64,000 bases of DNA from Pachyseris speciosa. Lineage: Eukaryota; Cnidaria; Anthozoa; Scleractinia; Pachyseridae. The stretch lies in contig JAEMWC010000151.1 of assembly GCA_016490735.1 (NCBI GenBank), positions 492,501 to 556,500 on the forward strand. Direction: 5' to 3'. Under the pieces are notes generated by a model. It saw nothing but the letters and a program-made list of their open reading frames with translations. It was not told the origin of the DNA and searched no databases. The position numbers and the translations under genes were made by a program. Below, one piece after another: positions 1-10,422 of this stretch (the stretch's first letter is position 1; the number at the start of each line of letters is the position of its first letter).

Positions 1-552
1 TCTACAAACTGTTCGACTCCAGTGGTAACAGCTTTCCAGCTTACTGCGATCTACAGTCAGAGCCCGGATCTGCTTGGAGCTTGGTGAGGTCCTGGAGTAA
101 TTCTCATCGCGGACTTTCCCATTTTCGGGATACCCCATTCAAGGACAACGCTCCAGTGAACGAGAGCGCTCAGAACTGGAATGTGTACCGCCTGAGTTTG
201 GCAAGAATAAGATGCTTGCGGAATCACTCCACCTACTGGCGAGCAACATGCAGTTACCCCACCCACGGTGTGGATTTCAGAGATTACGTCCGTGGAAACT
301 TCAAGGACTTCAACATTGTTGATTACACTGCCTACGAGCAGTGCAAGAAAGTGGAATACATCAACATCCGCGGTAGCATTCTGGCAGGGCACCGGTGACT
401 TCCTCCACACTGACAGTTCTCGCGGTAGCCGCTGTCAGTTTAATCCAAAATCCGCCGGGTTCGGTTATATAGAAGAAGATAACTTCGGTTGGTACTATAG
501 TATCAACCCCAATTTCGGCTGCACAAAGGATGGGCACTCGACCACAAAGTAG
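1..552 (+). pseudogene. Fibrinogen-like secreted protein, copy 1, partial and degraded
   Basis: The reading frame enters from the left edge and matches the third exon of the copies at 22.3 and 55.4 kb. It has the Y-K-L-F-D-S-S-G-N start, the fibrinogen-type F-P-A-Y-C-D-L-Q motif, S-A-W near residue 25, and conserved Trp and Cys (WRATCSYP, QCKKVEYINIRG). After INIRG about 23 nt are missing compared with copy 4. This shifts the frame and gives a stop at 397-399. The following bases still encode the rest in another frame (FWQ...SRCQFNP...INPNF.CTKD) up to a TAG at 550-552, which falls about eight codons before the normal end. Two independent lesions make a pseudogene likely. The family's role is not established; the fold suggests a secreted binding domain. 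Confidence 0.75.
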
Positions 553-691
553 AGGCTTGGAAGTCACCTGTAAGAAGCACTTTACCTGATTCATTGGCCA
601 AATACAGCGAAGCGTTTACAAGTAGCTCTATAAGTAGGAAAATATAGAGAAAGATAGATAATGTATACAAACCTTAATTATGAAGCTGCTG

Positions 692-779
692 AATAAAGCA
701 TTTTTGGGGAAGTTATTGGGTGGCTTTTGTGACTCGACTTGTAACTCTCTTGGGGGAGGGGGGAGGGGGGAGGGGGAGC
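692..779 (+). terminator. Poly(A) signal plus G-rich downstream tract of copy 1
   Basis: AATAAA at 692-697 is followed about 55 nt later by a run of G-blocks (752-778). The same arrangement follows copies 2 and 4. Loss of coding function while this 3' end persists fits a decayed duplicate. The cleavage site itself is inferred. Confidence 0.5.
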
Positions 780-1782
780 AAATTGACCACGCTGATTTTG
801 AACATTAAGAATATTTGTTATATTAAAGCAAAGAAAACCAACGTTTGTGGTCTTACCTAAATTGGCGGTGGGCGTTATGAAATGACATGATGACTATCTT
901 CCCCTTCCCCCAAACTAGTTTATTTCGGCTTTCTTAATCAAAGGGACTAAAAATCATCAACATCCACGACTAATGAAATTAAAATCGGGAAGTTACTCTT
1001 GCGGGATTTCCAATGCGATTGCGAAGGCGCCTTCAAGCCATTTTTTAGCGTAAACAAAGAAATGCACTCTGCTTATTGCCCTCGAGAGCTATATAGAAAT
1101 TGTTAAGACACATTTCGATAACATCTAAACGTAAGTTGTCTTCAACGAAGTCTCGGCCCTGAAAACAAAGAGAAAACTGTTCCCTACAGAAATCTTCGGA
1201 GAGGGACCGAGGAAAGTCCAACTGCTCAGAACGTAGCCCCCAAACGTCCATATTTCTTCAGCATGAAATACTGTTTGGTGAACAGGCCTTAAGAAAATGC
1301 ATCAATCCAGTAACATGCTCCTGCCAATATGTTTCTGTGCAACCAAAATATTGCAGTAAATTTCAAGCCCAGGAAAAGTGTCTAAGTTGAAAACTCTAAG
1401 GGAAGCCACAGCAACCCACGAATAACCATTCCCCACATGCCACTTTCGTAAAGTGGAGATAATATTTCTCCTGGCTTTCCTATGAAAAATTCAAAAGTAT
1501 TGTTCTAGCAAATGTTTATTACAAGTGCGACGGCAATTATTAAAATGTGTGACTTCTTATTTTAGTACAGAGTGCGGCAAGTGTTATTTATCAAATGTGA
1601 TGGTATCATAAAGTGCGACGATTTTTTGTGGCTACCGCCTCGAAGAGGCGATGCCACTTGGTCATCGGGTTGTAAGTCTGTCTTTAACTATAGCTGTCAC
1701 AGGAAACCGAAGAAATCAAATTTCAGTCATAAGCACATCACGCAAGTGAAAAACTAAAATCATCAACCATTCAATAGATTAA
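780..1782. other. 3' flank of copy 1, no gene seen
   Basis: No convincing coding region. Several stretches resemble 56.2-57.0 kb downstream of copy 4, for example GCGGTGGGCGTTAT near 870, CTTGTGGGATTTCC-like sequence near 1000 and AGAAATTGTTAAGACACA near 1095. The duplicated block therefore extends at least 1 kb past the gene. Confidence 0.5.
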
Positions 1783-1827
1783 GTATGTATGTATGTATGT
1801 ATGTATGTATGTATGTATGTATGTATG

Positions 1828-1857
<30 letters not shown>
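1783..1857. repeat. (GTAT)n microsatellite, probable LINE 3' tail
   Basis: About 18 near-perfect copies of GTAT (TACA on the - strand). The array directly abuts the 3' end of the - strand LINE at 1858-2048 (AATAAAGTCTTACA on the - strand), so it is most simply the simple-sequence tail of that LINE. Confidence 0.85.
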
Positions 1858-1858
<1 letters not shown>

Positions 1859-2054
1859 GACTTTATTTAAACACGGAAAATCATCATTTGAGTATTACAA
1901 GTTAAAAATTAAGACTATTTACAACTGCTTTACATGATTGCCGCGTGGGAATCCGATTTGTTGGATACCTTCTTCAGATTTCGCTAAAACTGATTAACAG
2001 ATTCGACAATGTTAAGCGATCGGGCAAGTTATTCCATAACTTGTCCTGCTATAG
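1858..2054 (-). mobile_element. LINE 3' end (distal fragment of LINE A)
   Basis: On the - strand this runs from TATAGCAGGACAAG through codons resembling the usual LINE C-terminal W-N-N-L-P motif, then a stop, a short 3' UTR, AATAAA-like sequence and the TACA tail. It continues the LINE reverse-transcriptase gene at 5857-7029. The two parts are separated by the foldback element at 2055-5850. Confidence 0.65.
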
Positions 2055-2453
2055 TATGGGGCGCCAAATGTTCAAAAATTATTTTAGTAAATTATATCGA
2101 AATTATTTTAAAATTATTTCAACAAATGTGGTTATATCATACCATACTTTCATCTGTTATGCCGTTTGTTTGAAACAATATCTTCCTCTTTAATTATTTG
2201 TTTCATACATTTTAAACTTTCCCTTGCATTATTTGAAACCATTGTTTGCCCCTAACACCCGTTATTAAAAACAATCGGCTTCCCCTCCTGACTTTATTTC
2301 AAACAAAGTCTGCTAGGCAAATTCATTATTTCAAACAATACAACAATACCTGCAACATGATTTCAAACCATGAATTCTGACACAGACTCGTTATTTCAAA
2401 CAATATAAGTTATGATAGAGACTCTTGTTCTTCGGCCATCGAAGTTTTATAAG

Positions 2454-2785
2454 AAAAACAACACATAAAGCGGTTATAAACATGGTGAAGCAATGCATTT
2501 TATGAAATCTGACTTGACGTTTCGTATGTCCCAACATACATTTTCAAAAGTAACCGTTATGAGATTAAACACTATCTATATTCAAAAAGAAACTGCGAGT
2601 GATCTGGGTAACACTAAAAATAGCAGTGACATGTTAATAAAGTGACAGCTTGTCACTGGTGAGATTAGCATTCAACGCCACGGTTACTTTTGAAAATGTT
2701 TGTTGGGACATACGAAACGTCAAGTCAGATTTCATAAAATGCATTGCTTCACCATGTTTATAACCGCTTTATGTGTTGTTTTTTT
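2454..2785. mobile_element. Palindromic MITE nested in arm 1
   Basis: Inverted arms of ~105 bp (2454-2557 and 2681-2785), beginning AACAACACATAAAGCGG, surround a ~120-bp centre. A 13-bp word (AATATAAGTTATG, 2402-2414 and again near 2787-2799) flanks the inserted segment, and arm 2 has this site only once. The insertion therefore came after the arms formed. The left duplicate lies ~40 bp outside the inverted repeat, so the exact element ends are uncertain. Confidence 0.75.
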
Positions 2786-2799
2786 AAATATAAGTTATG

Positions 2800-3090
2800 G
2801 TTTCATGTAATTCATGGTTTGATACAATTCATGGTTTCATACAATTCATAGTTTCATATAATTTATGGTTTCATATAATCCATGGTTTGAAATAATTTAT
2901 GGTTTGATATAATCCATGGTTTCATATAATTCATGGTTTCATGTAATTCATGGTTTCATATAATTTATGGTTTCATACAATTTATGGTTTCGTGTAATTC
3001 GTGGTTTGATATAATTAATGGTTTCATATAACGCATTACATCATACAAAATACGATGGTTTCAAATAAGTCATGGTTTGATATAAATTAA
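2800..3090. repeat. 17-18-bp tandem array in arm 1
   Basis: About 16 imperfect copies of the unit ATAATTCATGGTTTCAT, with phase drift and C/G variation at the TTTCAT/TTTGAT position. An inverted counterpart lies at 5165-5500. Confidence 0.8.
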
Positions 3091-3252
3091 ATTGTTTGCG
3101 CGATTATATGAGCAGTGAACGGAAAATCACGCACCAGTCTAGCCTCGTTCTGATGAACACTTGACTGCATTTTAGCGGTGCTGTTTCCTTCAGACCTGTT
3201 GTCACAGTCGTGTGAGTCCTCGTGATACACTCAATTTTTGAAACTGCTCAAA

Positions 3253-3471
3253 ATGATGCCCTCAAATTTGGCGCAAGATATGGCAACAGCCATAAGTCGT
3301 ACCATTATGAGCTGTCTACAGTCTCACGCACAACCGGCCGACAATAGTAACACTGACTCGAGTCATCAGTCGAGTTCGGGAGCAGCCAACACGAGCGTAG
3401 GGGCAGCCAGCACGAGCGCTACCACAAGCAGCGCTCCGTCTGGTTCGCATGCAAGTAGCCAAAGACCTCAG
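3253..3471 (+). CDS. Exon-like ORF in arm 1, Ser/Ala/Thr-rich, unknown
   Basis: A 73-codon ORF opens ATGATG and runs into a consensus donor (CTCAG|GTAAGT at 3471/3472). It has a short helical start (MMPSNLAQDM) followed by a Ser/Ala/Gly/Thr-rich, low-complexity tail. I do not recognise the product. Its inverted twin at 4785-5003 differs by only one or two residues (for example Asp to Gly), so the open frame has survived in both arms. It may be the first exon of the gene of an autonomous parent element. No downstream exon is visible before the arm ends, so a complete protein cannot be made from this locus alone. Confidence 0.4.
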
Positions 3472-3749
3472 GTAAGTTCTCGCTTCATTTCAATGTCTTT
3501 TCCATTCACAAAGCCCAGCTAATTTTAAAATTATATTTAGATTGTAGGTAATGTTCTGAGGTCGGACGGATTGCTTAAGCTTCCCGCCAAAAGTGATGCA
3601 TAAATTAAAAGACATTCACGAGATAAGGAACTTCCCCACGTGCTATCCCAAAGTCAAACATTTAAAGTGCCGACAAAGGGTCTCTCAGATATCATTTTTT
3701 GTAGCTTATTGATATCTAGAGAGACGTTTTAGGGCCATACCTCGGTAAC

Positions 3750-4540
3750 AAAACTCAGTACTTGAGAGCATGTGGGAATAATACCTAGCCCTGCTAAAAC
3801 TAAGAAAATGAGATACACCAGACGCTGGAGAAATATGGGGCTCCGAAACAGAAACGCTTTTGTCAGTTGTAGTCTTCTCTGTCAGCTATATAAACAGAGA
3901 TTAGATAAAAGCGCGATAAACTACAATAATTGAAAGCACTTTACTTCGTTAGACGCGTGACTTTTGTCAAGGCTTAGATGCGTGCTTAACAGACTAAAAT
4001 CTGAAAAGATGGTAGCATTGGGGACCTTTGAAAACATCCCGGAAAACATTCGTCTGATTTCTATGATTACTTATTACTGCTTGCTAGATCGCCTTGATAC
4101 AATATCTTCAAATCTGTCCGATGATAGCGATTGAAATGTGTTCATTTTGATATATCAAAAGATAACGAGTTTTATCGACATAAGCAACAAAAATCGCTTT
4201 TAACTCGTCGATGCGCATCTACGAGTTAAAAACCGAATTAAGGAGATCTGAGTTTTTCGTCTTTTCTGGAAAACACTTTCCTGTTTTCGCCGGCCAAGTA
4301 CATGCCTTCAGATAGGGTAAGAACCCATGTCAGGCGAAGGGTTGTCAGGTCTTTTATGGTGTCGACAATGAGCTACACTGGCTTTCAAAAACCGGCTATC
4401 AAACTGACTGTTAGCATCTAGCGTAAATTTCACCGTCCGACGACTTCACGTGTTCATTCTTCTTCTTTCTGTAACTCTTCTGTTGTTGTTCATCTAGATA
4501 TAACAATAATAACATAATAATAATAAATAACATATAACCT
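3750..4540. other. Unique core of the foldback element, no gene seen
   Basis: This stretch between the inverted arms holds no ORF or motif I can support. A short AT-rich run (AATAATAACATAATAATAAA-like, 4500-4535) lies near the junction with arm 2. Confidence 0.5.
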
Positions 4541-4784
4541 ACAAAAAATGATATAAAAAAATGCTACCTGAGAGACCATTTGTCGGCACTTTAAATGTTT
4601 GACTTTGGGATAGCACGTGGGGAAGTTCCTTATCTCGTGAATATCTTTTAATTTATGCATCACTTTTGGCGGGAAGCTTAAGCAATCCGTCCGACCTCAG
4701 AACATTACCTACAATCTAAATATAATTTTAAAATTAGCTGGGCTTTGTGAATGGAAAAGACATTGAAATGAAGCGAGAACTTAC

Positions 4785-5003
4785 CTGAGGTCTTTGGCTA
4801 CTTGCATGCGAACCAGACGGAGCGCTGCTTGTTGTAGCGCTCGTGCTGGCTGCCCCTACGCTCGTGTTGGCTGCTCCCGAACTCGACTGATGACTCGAGC
4901 CAGTGTTACTATTGTCGGCCGGTTGTGCGTGAGACTGTAGACAGCTCATAATAGTACGACTTATGGCTGTTGCCATATCTTGCGCCAAATTTGAGGGCAT
5001 CAT
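4785..5003 (-). CDS. Exon-like ORF in arm 2, twin of 3253-3471
   Basis: The same 73-codon frame on the opposite strand, from ATGATG (5003) to the CAG|GTAAGT donor (last exon base 4785). Near-identity with the arm 1 copy, including the Ser/Ala-rich tail, shows that the terminal inverted repeats include a gene's 5' end. Transcription from both copies would converge on the core and give mutually complementary RNAs. That is inference, because no promoter was demonstrated. Confidence 0.4.
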
Positions 5004-5164
5004 TTTGAGCAGTTTCAAAATTGAGTGTATCACGAGGACTCACACGACTGTGACAACAGGTCTGAAGGAAACAGCACCGCTAAAATGCAGTCAAGTGTTC
5101 ATCAGAACGAGGCTAGACTGGTGCGTGATTTTCCGTTCACTGCGCATATAATCGCGCAAACAAT

Positions 5165-5500
5165 TTAATTTATATCAAACCATGACTTATTTGAAACCAT
5201 CGTATTTTGTATGATGTAATGCGTTATATGAAACCATTAATTATATCAAACCACGAATTACATGAAACCATAAATTACAGGAAACCATAAATTATATGAA
5301 ACCATAAATTATATGAAACCATGAATTATATGAAACCATGGATTATATCAAACCATGAATTATATGAAACCATAAATTATATGAAACCAGGGATTATACC
5401 AAACCATAAATTATTTCAAACTATGGATTATATGAAACCATAAATTATATGAAACTATGAATTGTATGAAACCATGAATTATATGAAACCATAACTTATA
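5165..5500. repeat. 17-18-bp tandem array in arm 2
   Basis: Inverted counterpart of the 2800-3090 array, with units of the form ATGAAACCATAAATTAT. It has a slightly different copy number, which shows the arms have diverged by unit gain or loss. Confidence 0.8.
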
Positions 5501-5856
5501 TTGTTTGAGATAACGAGTCTGTGTTAGAATTCATGGTTTGAAATCATGTTGCAGGTATGTGTTGTATTGTTCGAAATAATGAATTTGCCTAGCAGACTTT
5601 GTCTGAAATAAAGTCAGGAGGGGAAGCCGATTGTTTTAAATAACGGGTGTTAGGGGCAAACAATGGTTTCAAATAATGCAAGGGAAAGTTTATATTGTAT
5701 GAAACATATGATTAAAGAGGAAGATATTGTTTCAAACAAACGGCATAACAAATGAAAGTATGGTATGATATAATCACATTTGTTGAAATAATTTTAAAAT
5801 AATTTCGATATAATTTACTACAATAATTTTTGAACATTTGGCGCCCCATACTATAG

Positions 5857-7029
5857 GAGAAGCTACGTTTTAAATAATTGGTTATAGGTTTCGGCAATGC
5901 TAGTTTTCCCTCATAGTTTCTCAGGTTGTAATTAGAGTAGCTCTGAGCGAAAAGGCGTTGAAGATATTCCGGGGTAAGACCATTCATTGCTTTGAACATC
6001 GTTAAGGCTTTCTGTTTCTTTCGTCTAATTGATAACCTCTCCCAGTTAAGGGTGGATAGGAGGTGGTCTGAGTTCGTATCAAAAGGCAATTTTCTAATTA
6101 TTCTAGCTGCACGATTCTGCATTATTTGGAGCTTATCACTCAAGTAGCCACTCAGACAGTTCCAAACCGGCTGCGTAATCAAAGTTTGGCAAAATTAGAG
6201 CGTTAAAAATTTGAATGGCAGTTTCCTTCGGAATAAAGGGTCGCACCCGTTTAAGGGCGCCGATAGCTGAGGATACCTTCTTGCTTATTTCTTCAACGTG
6301 TTTGCACCAAGTAAGGTGAGCATCGATGGTAACACCCAAGGGTTTGGTATGTCCAACTCTCTTGATGATTTGATCGTCAATTCTTATTTCGACGTCTTCA
6401 TTTTGGACAGACAGTCTCTGCCTTGACCCAATTATCATTAACTCTGTTTTGGCAACGTTTAAACTAAGCTTGTTCGCTTTAAGCAAGCAGCTTAGGTTAC
6501 TTAGTTCAGGGTTTAAGGCTTGTTTAAGATCCGTTAACGTTTTAGCCGATAGTGTAATGTTTGTGACATCAGCAAACATCCTTGGCGCAGCGGTCAGCAG
6601 GCAGTTGGGGAGATCATTAATATAAATTAGGAAAAGCAAAGGACCCAGTATACTGCCCTGTGGAACGCCGCACTTTAGATCGCGAGCAGTTGATAGTTTG
6701 TCGTTGACATTACATCTTTGGGTTCGGCCACTTAGATACGACAGGAACCACCTGATAGCTGACTGGTCAACACCCATGAATGACATTTCGCGCAAGATGA
6801 TCTCATGATCAGTGGTGTCGAATGCCTTACTAAGGTCAATGAAAACGACGCCATTTAGTAGCCCATTGTCGATGTCAACTGACCAATTATTTGTCGCCTC
6901 AAGCAAAGCCATGAGAGTGCTATGTAAGGAGCGGAACCCTGATTGGCAACTTGATAGTAATTTGTTATCATTTAAATAATGGTAGAGTTGGTTGTAAACA
7001 ATTTGTTCAAAAACTTTAGAAACTATCAA
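5857..7029 (-). pseudogene. LINE A reverse transcriptase, 5'-truncated and split
   Basis: Non-LTR reverse transcriptase of the common CR1/L2-like type. In order: S-K-V-F-E near the start, FRSLHST, V-F-I-D-L-S-K-A-F-D, VPQGSILGPLLFLIYINDLP-like sequence, the catalytic box, the thumb (LGVTIDAHLTW) and the C-terminal QNRAARII motif. The catalytic box reads F-A-D-V instead of F/Y-A-D-D, so the second catalytic Asp is lost. A frameshift near 6160-6180 separates the thumb from the C-terminal part. The 5' half, including any endonuclease, is absent, as is usual for truncated insertions. The last codons run into the foldback element at 5850, and the true 3' end lies at 1858-2054. Confidence 0.85.
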
Positions 7030-8135
7030 CTAAGTCAAGAAATGTAGATTTCGTTGAAAAGTAATAAATAAGCAACATGCCAAAGTCTCAGCGCTGAACG
7101 AAATTTTTGAAGAGGCATTCTTTGCTATCTCGTCATCAGATCAGCTTGAAATATATATTCACCGTGGGAAATGATTTGACGCGCTGTGCGGTTGCTTATC
7201 AAAATAACGGCGGAATCGTAAGGGCAAATGACTCAAAGAACTAGTTCAGGATTCTTTCCAATCTAGTTTATACCAAATATTAAGTCTGCTCCTAAATCGT
7301 AGTATCTGCGAAAACGCATATGGCCCCGTCCATACTAATGCGTTTCGGAAAACCTCCGTTTTCAAAAATCTCCGTTTTCACCCGTTCACACTACTCCGTT
7401 TTCAAAAACCTCCACTCTGGCGAGCGTTTTCGAAAACCTCCGTTTATCGACGTGTATCAGATTTCACGCAACGCAAATCAGTGAGACGTGTTCTAAAATA
7501 CAAAACAACAATACTTTGGATCCTTTTTTCTGTTGTGTTTACTTTTCTTTCTCATGATTCCACAATGCGAAGCACTCCATTCCTGGTTCGAAAGTTAAAA
7601 ACGTCCTATTTTTTCCCTTCATTTTTTATTCTACCGAAGAACTGTAGCCGGCAACTACCAAAGTAGCCGGTGATATCGCCGGTCGCCGTCGTTTTTTGAC
7701 AACCCTGACTGATTTTACACATAGCTTCCTGTGTTCACCTTTGGATTAAAGTATTACAATTTCAGTGCTCCACAATCTATTTCTTTTCACCCAAAAAATA
7801 AAAGATTGGATCGTGGCAGTAGATACACGCGCTTTTTAAGCGCCTATTTTTTGCAAAGTGCGACAGAACACCCGCTGTAGTATTTGTGAGAACATCACCT
7901 GAAGCAATCGGCCGAAACGGTAATGGCAGTCAGTCAGTGTGACTCAATATGTACAAATTAGCCTCATTAAATTATTTTACAACAAAACCAGCAAGAATTA
8001 ACAATTATTGGACGAGGTTGAGCAAAATATCGTGATCAAATACATGATCTCCAAAACACTGGCAAATCACGATATTGTGCCAAAACCGAGTTCAAGAATA
8101 GTTTATCATTCGATCACCGAGCTTGTTTTTCATAA
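7030..8135. other. No gene seen; short diverged repeats
   Basis: At 7325-7450 there are several irregular copies of a CTCCGTTTTCAAAAA-type word, which look like a dispersed-repeat scrap. The remainder shows no ORF or structure that I can support. Confidence 0.4.
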
Positions 8136-8594
8136 TTAGGGACCTGTCTTTTATTAAGGGAGGGGAGGGCTGGTGCAAATGGGGGAGGGTCATTAATTTT
8201 ATTTAGCCAAAAAGGGGAGGGTCACCAAAAATTTAAGCTGGGCTTTGGGGAGGGCCAAGGGTTGGGAGGGCCATATCTTTTTTGTAAACATTGCTGTTCG
8301 CTTACAATAAAAATAAATAAACAAATAAAATATATTATTAAACAAATAAGTCCCTTGCACAGTAAGCATTTTAAACTTTAATAATGAAATACCTGAACAA
8401 CCCAAAAACCTTACGTGTATGCCGGCTGTTGCATAGAAAGCGGTCTTTGCATATCAAACAGAACATTTTACATCTAAACGTTCTCGGAGATTTTCTGTCA
8501 GAACCAACTAATCAACAAATATTAAATGTTGGAACAATATAAATTAATCCAGCTCACATGATACCCCTCAATGGAGCATTACAATATTTAAGGT

Positions 8595-8677
8595 TTAGTC
8601 ACCAAACTCCTCATTCTCTGTCAAGCTATCACTATCTTCCCCAGAGAGACTTTCATCTGCATCCAGTTCTCTCTCAC
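8595..8677 (-). pseudogene. C-terminal end of transposon-borne gene (distal piece)
   Basis: On the - strand this continues the frame broken at 15938. It encodes a strongly acidic tail (Glu/Asp/Ser-rich) ending E-E-F-G-D and a stop at 8597-8595. The frame closes exactly when the BEL element and one copy of the 5-bp duplication are removed. The gene was therefore intact at this point when the retrotransposon landed. Confidence 0.65.
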
Positions 8678-9163
8678 TGTAAGATCCCTAGGCGCTAATT
8701 TCTGTTGTTTTTTGTAGCCTGCTCGTTAGTGTTTTATTGTTTGTGTGTCACACCTTCGTTCCGAGTTTGTTTTGCAGTTCACCACAATTTACACCTTTAT
8801 TTTAGTCTCGTCGTTTTGTGCATGTAATTACAGTGTTTGCCATATAAGCCTTAGTTTTCTTGCTTTTTGGTTAACAGTCATTTCTTGGCAGTCGCGCTAC
8901 GCGCAAGTTTCAAATTTTAGTTTCCCGCAGTGAGGTTCTCGCCTAAGGCAGTTTATTTCGCAGTTTTTTAGTAGCCGTAACAATGTAAGTATAGTCTTTA
9001 TCGTCGTTTCTTGTTAGCTGTATTTCGTTGGCAGTTGGTGCAATTCTTTTTATTCATGTTGTAACTTTTAGTTCGTTTATCTTTTAGTTTCAACCTACGG
9101 TTTTTTGTAATACATTCTACATGTGAAACTCCGTCGAGTTGGAAACGTCTATCGGCAGTTATA
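8678..9163 (+). repeat. 5' LTR of the BEL element
   Basis: 486 bp, TGTAAGATCC to GGCAGTTATA. Aligned by eye with the 3' LTR it has the same length and about four substitutions. A splice-donor-like CAAT|GTAAGTATAG occurs near 8985, suggesting the 5' leader may be spliced. Confidence 0.93.
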
Positions 9164-10420
9164 TCGTTCAAAATTGTACGTGTCGCCGTTCCGGCATGAA
9201 CGCTCGCTTTTGAATGCCACAGTTCCTGGCCCGCGACGTAAGTCTACTCGGACGAGAAGGCATAATGTTACTTTGGACTTAGAGGGAGTTCATTTGGAAA
9301 GGTTTCGTGGCAAGAAGGACGCAAGGTCAGGTTTCGCCTCTTACGTCTCCGCTAGAGTGAGAGGAATCACAGATTTGCTCTCCGATGAACGGAATCTTCA
9401 GGCTGTAAAGGAGAAACTAGTTCACGCAATTAAGGCTTTCGATAATTTCAAAAACGCTCATTATGATTATTGGCGCGAAGTTAAAGATGAAAAGGGTGTC
9501 GCGGAATGTCACGAGTATCTGTCGAAACACGTGGATGATTTTAGCGCCTTCCGCCAGCAGGTGAGCAATTGGATCGCCGTTGCCGAAGATAAACTTTTGT
9601 CTGTTGCACCTAAAGTGGTCGCGAGTATAAATCCAGAGGACTCGGTTTGCAATGTCGGTTTACAAGCACGTTCATCTACCTCGAAACAGTCTAGTCGCGC
9701 GAGTTCTCGTGGCAGTCGCGCGGCATCCATCGAGGCCGCGAGGGCGAAAGAAGCGGCGAGGTTAGCGGAGTTGGAGGCGGAGAAAGTCATGCTTGATAAA
9801 CGCTTGGGCTTAGAAGAAAAGGAAATTTCGTCTGAGCCAAGAAGAGGCGCGCCTCAACCTGGAAGCTGAAATGGTCAAAAGTGCAAGGAAGGGTCAAGCT
9901 TTAGCAGCATTGGTGACTCCATCTTCTGAACCTTTTCAGCGTCCCTACAAATTGGAGTTCGAAGGTTCTTGCGAGAATGCCCCGCGAGTGGCAGGAAATA
10001 TTGCGAACGTAGCAGATTATGGAGCAGATCACCCGAATTCTCGTGACGACTTCCAACGGGAGGCGATGGTTTTACAGCGTTAGCAGACCGTCTTACAGGT
10101 TCAGCAGAATCGCATTGTTGAATTGCTAGCTGTCAATCAGAATAAAAACAAACTTCCTCAGCCTCGTGTGCCCATCTTTGATGGGAATCCTGTGGACTAT
10201 CGTGGCTTTGTTCGGGCCTTTGAGAGTCTGATAGAATCTCGCACCCAAAGTAGTACGGAAAGGCTTTATTACCTTGAGCAGTATACCGCTTGAGACGTTA
10301 AGGAACTGATACGATCATGCCAGCATTTACCCCCTGATGAGGGATACGAAGAGGCACGCAGACTTCTTAAAAGAAAGTTTGGAGATGAATACCGGATCGC
10401 CTCAGCATATGAATCTAAAG
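9123..10420 (+). pseudogene. BEL gag region
   Basis: The first ~245 codons contain basic and coiled-coil stretches (for example the Glu/Ala/Lys-rich AARAKEAARLAELEAEK segment near 9740-9790). This frame has no early ATG, so the start is uncertain and may depend on leader splicing. Near 9826-9832 the frame shifts by one, and the Gln/Glu/Ala-rich helix continues in the next frame. TAG (10081) and TGA (10291) then interrupt an otherwise continuous BEL gag domain (PVPIFDG-type and WPYLRSF-like region, here VDYRGFVRAFE). The protein would form the retrotransposon's cytoplasmic particle. Confidence 0.75.
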
Positions 10421-10422
10421 CT

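Larger units (their letters stand above)
2055..5850. mobile_element. 3.8-kb foldback DNA element inserted in LINE A
   Basis: The element begins TATGGGGCGCC and ends GGCGCCCCATA. Its arms (about 2055-3750 and 4540-5850) are inverted copies around a ~0.8-kb unique core. Each end is flanked by CTATAG (2049-2054 and 5851-5856). CTATAG is itself palindromic, so it may be a 6-bp target duplication or partly terminal repeat. Arm 1 is longer because it holds an extra ~370-bp palindromic insertion. Each arm carries an 18-bp tandem array and one exon-like ORF with a good splice donor. No transposase is visible in the core, so the element is probably non-autonomous. I do not assign a superfamily. Confidence 0.8.

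Noticed and set aside
1945..2193. An 82-codon + strand ORF
   Set aside because: It crosses the junction between LINE A 3' DNA and the foldback terminus, so it is a chance frame.
9164..9185. tRNA primer-binding site after the 5' LTR
   Set aside because: The bases following the LTR do not match any tRNA 3' end that I can recall, so the primer was left unassigned.
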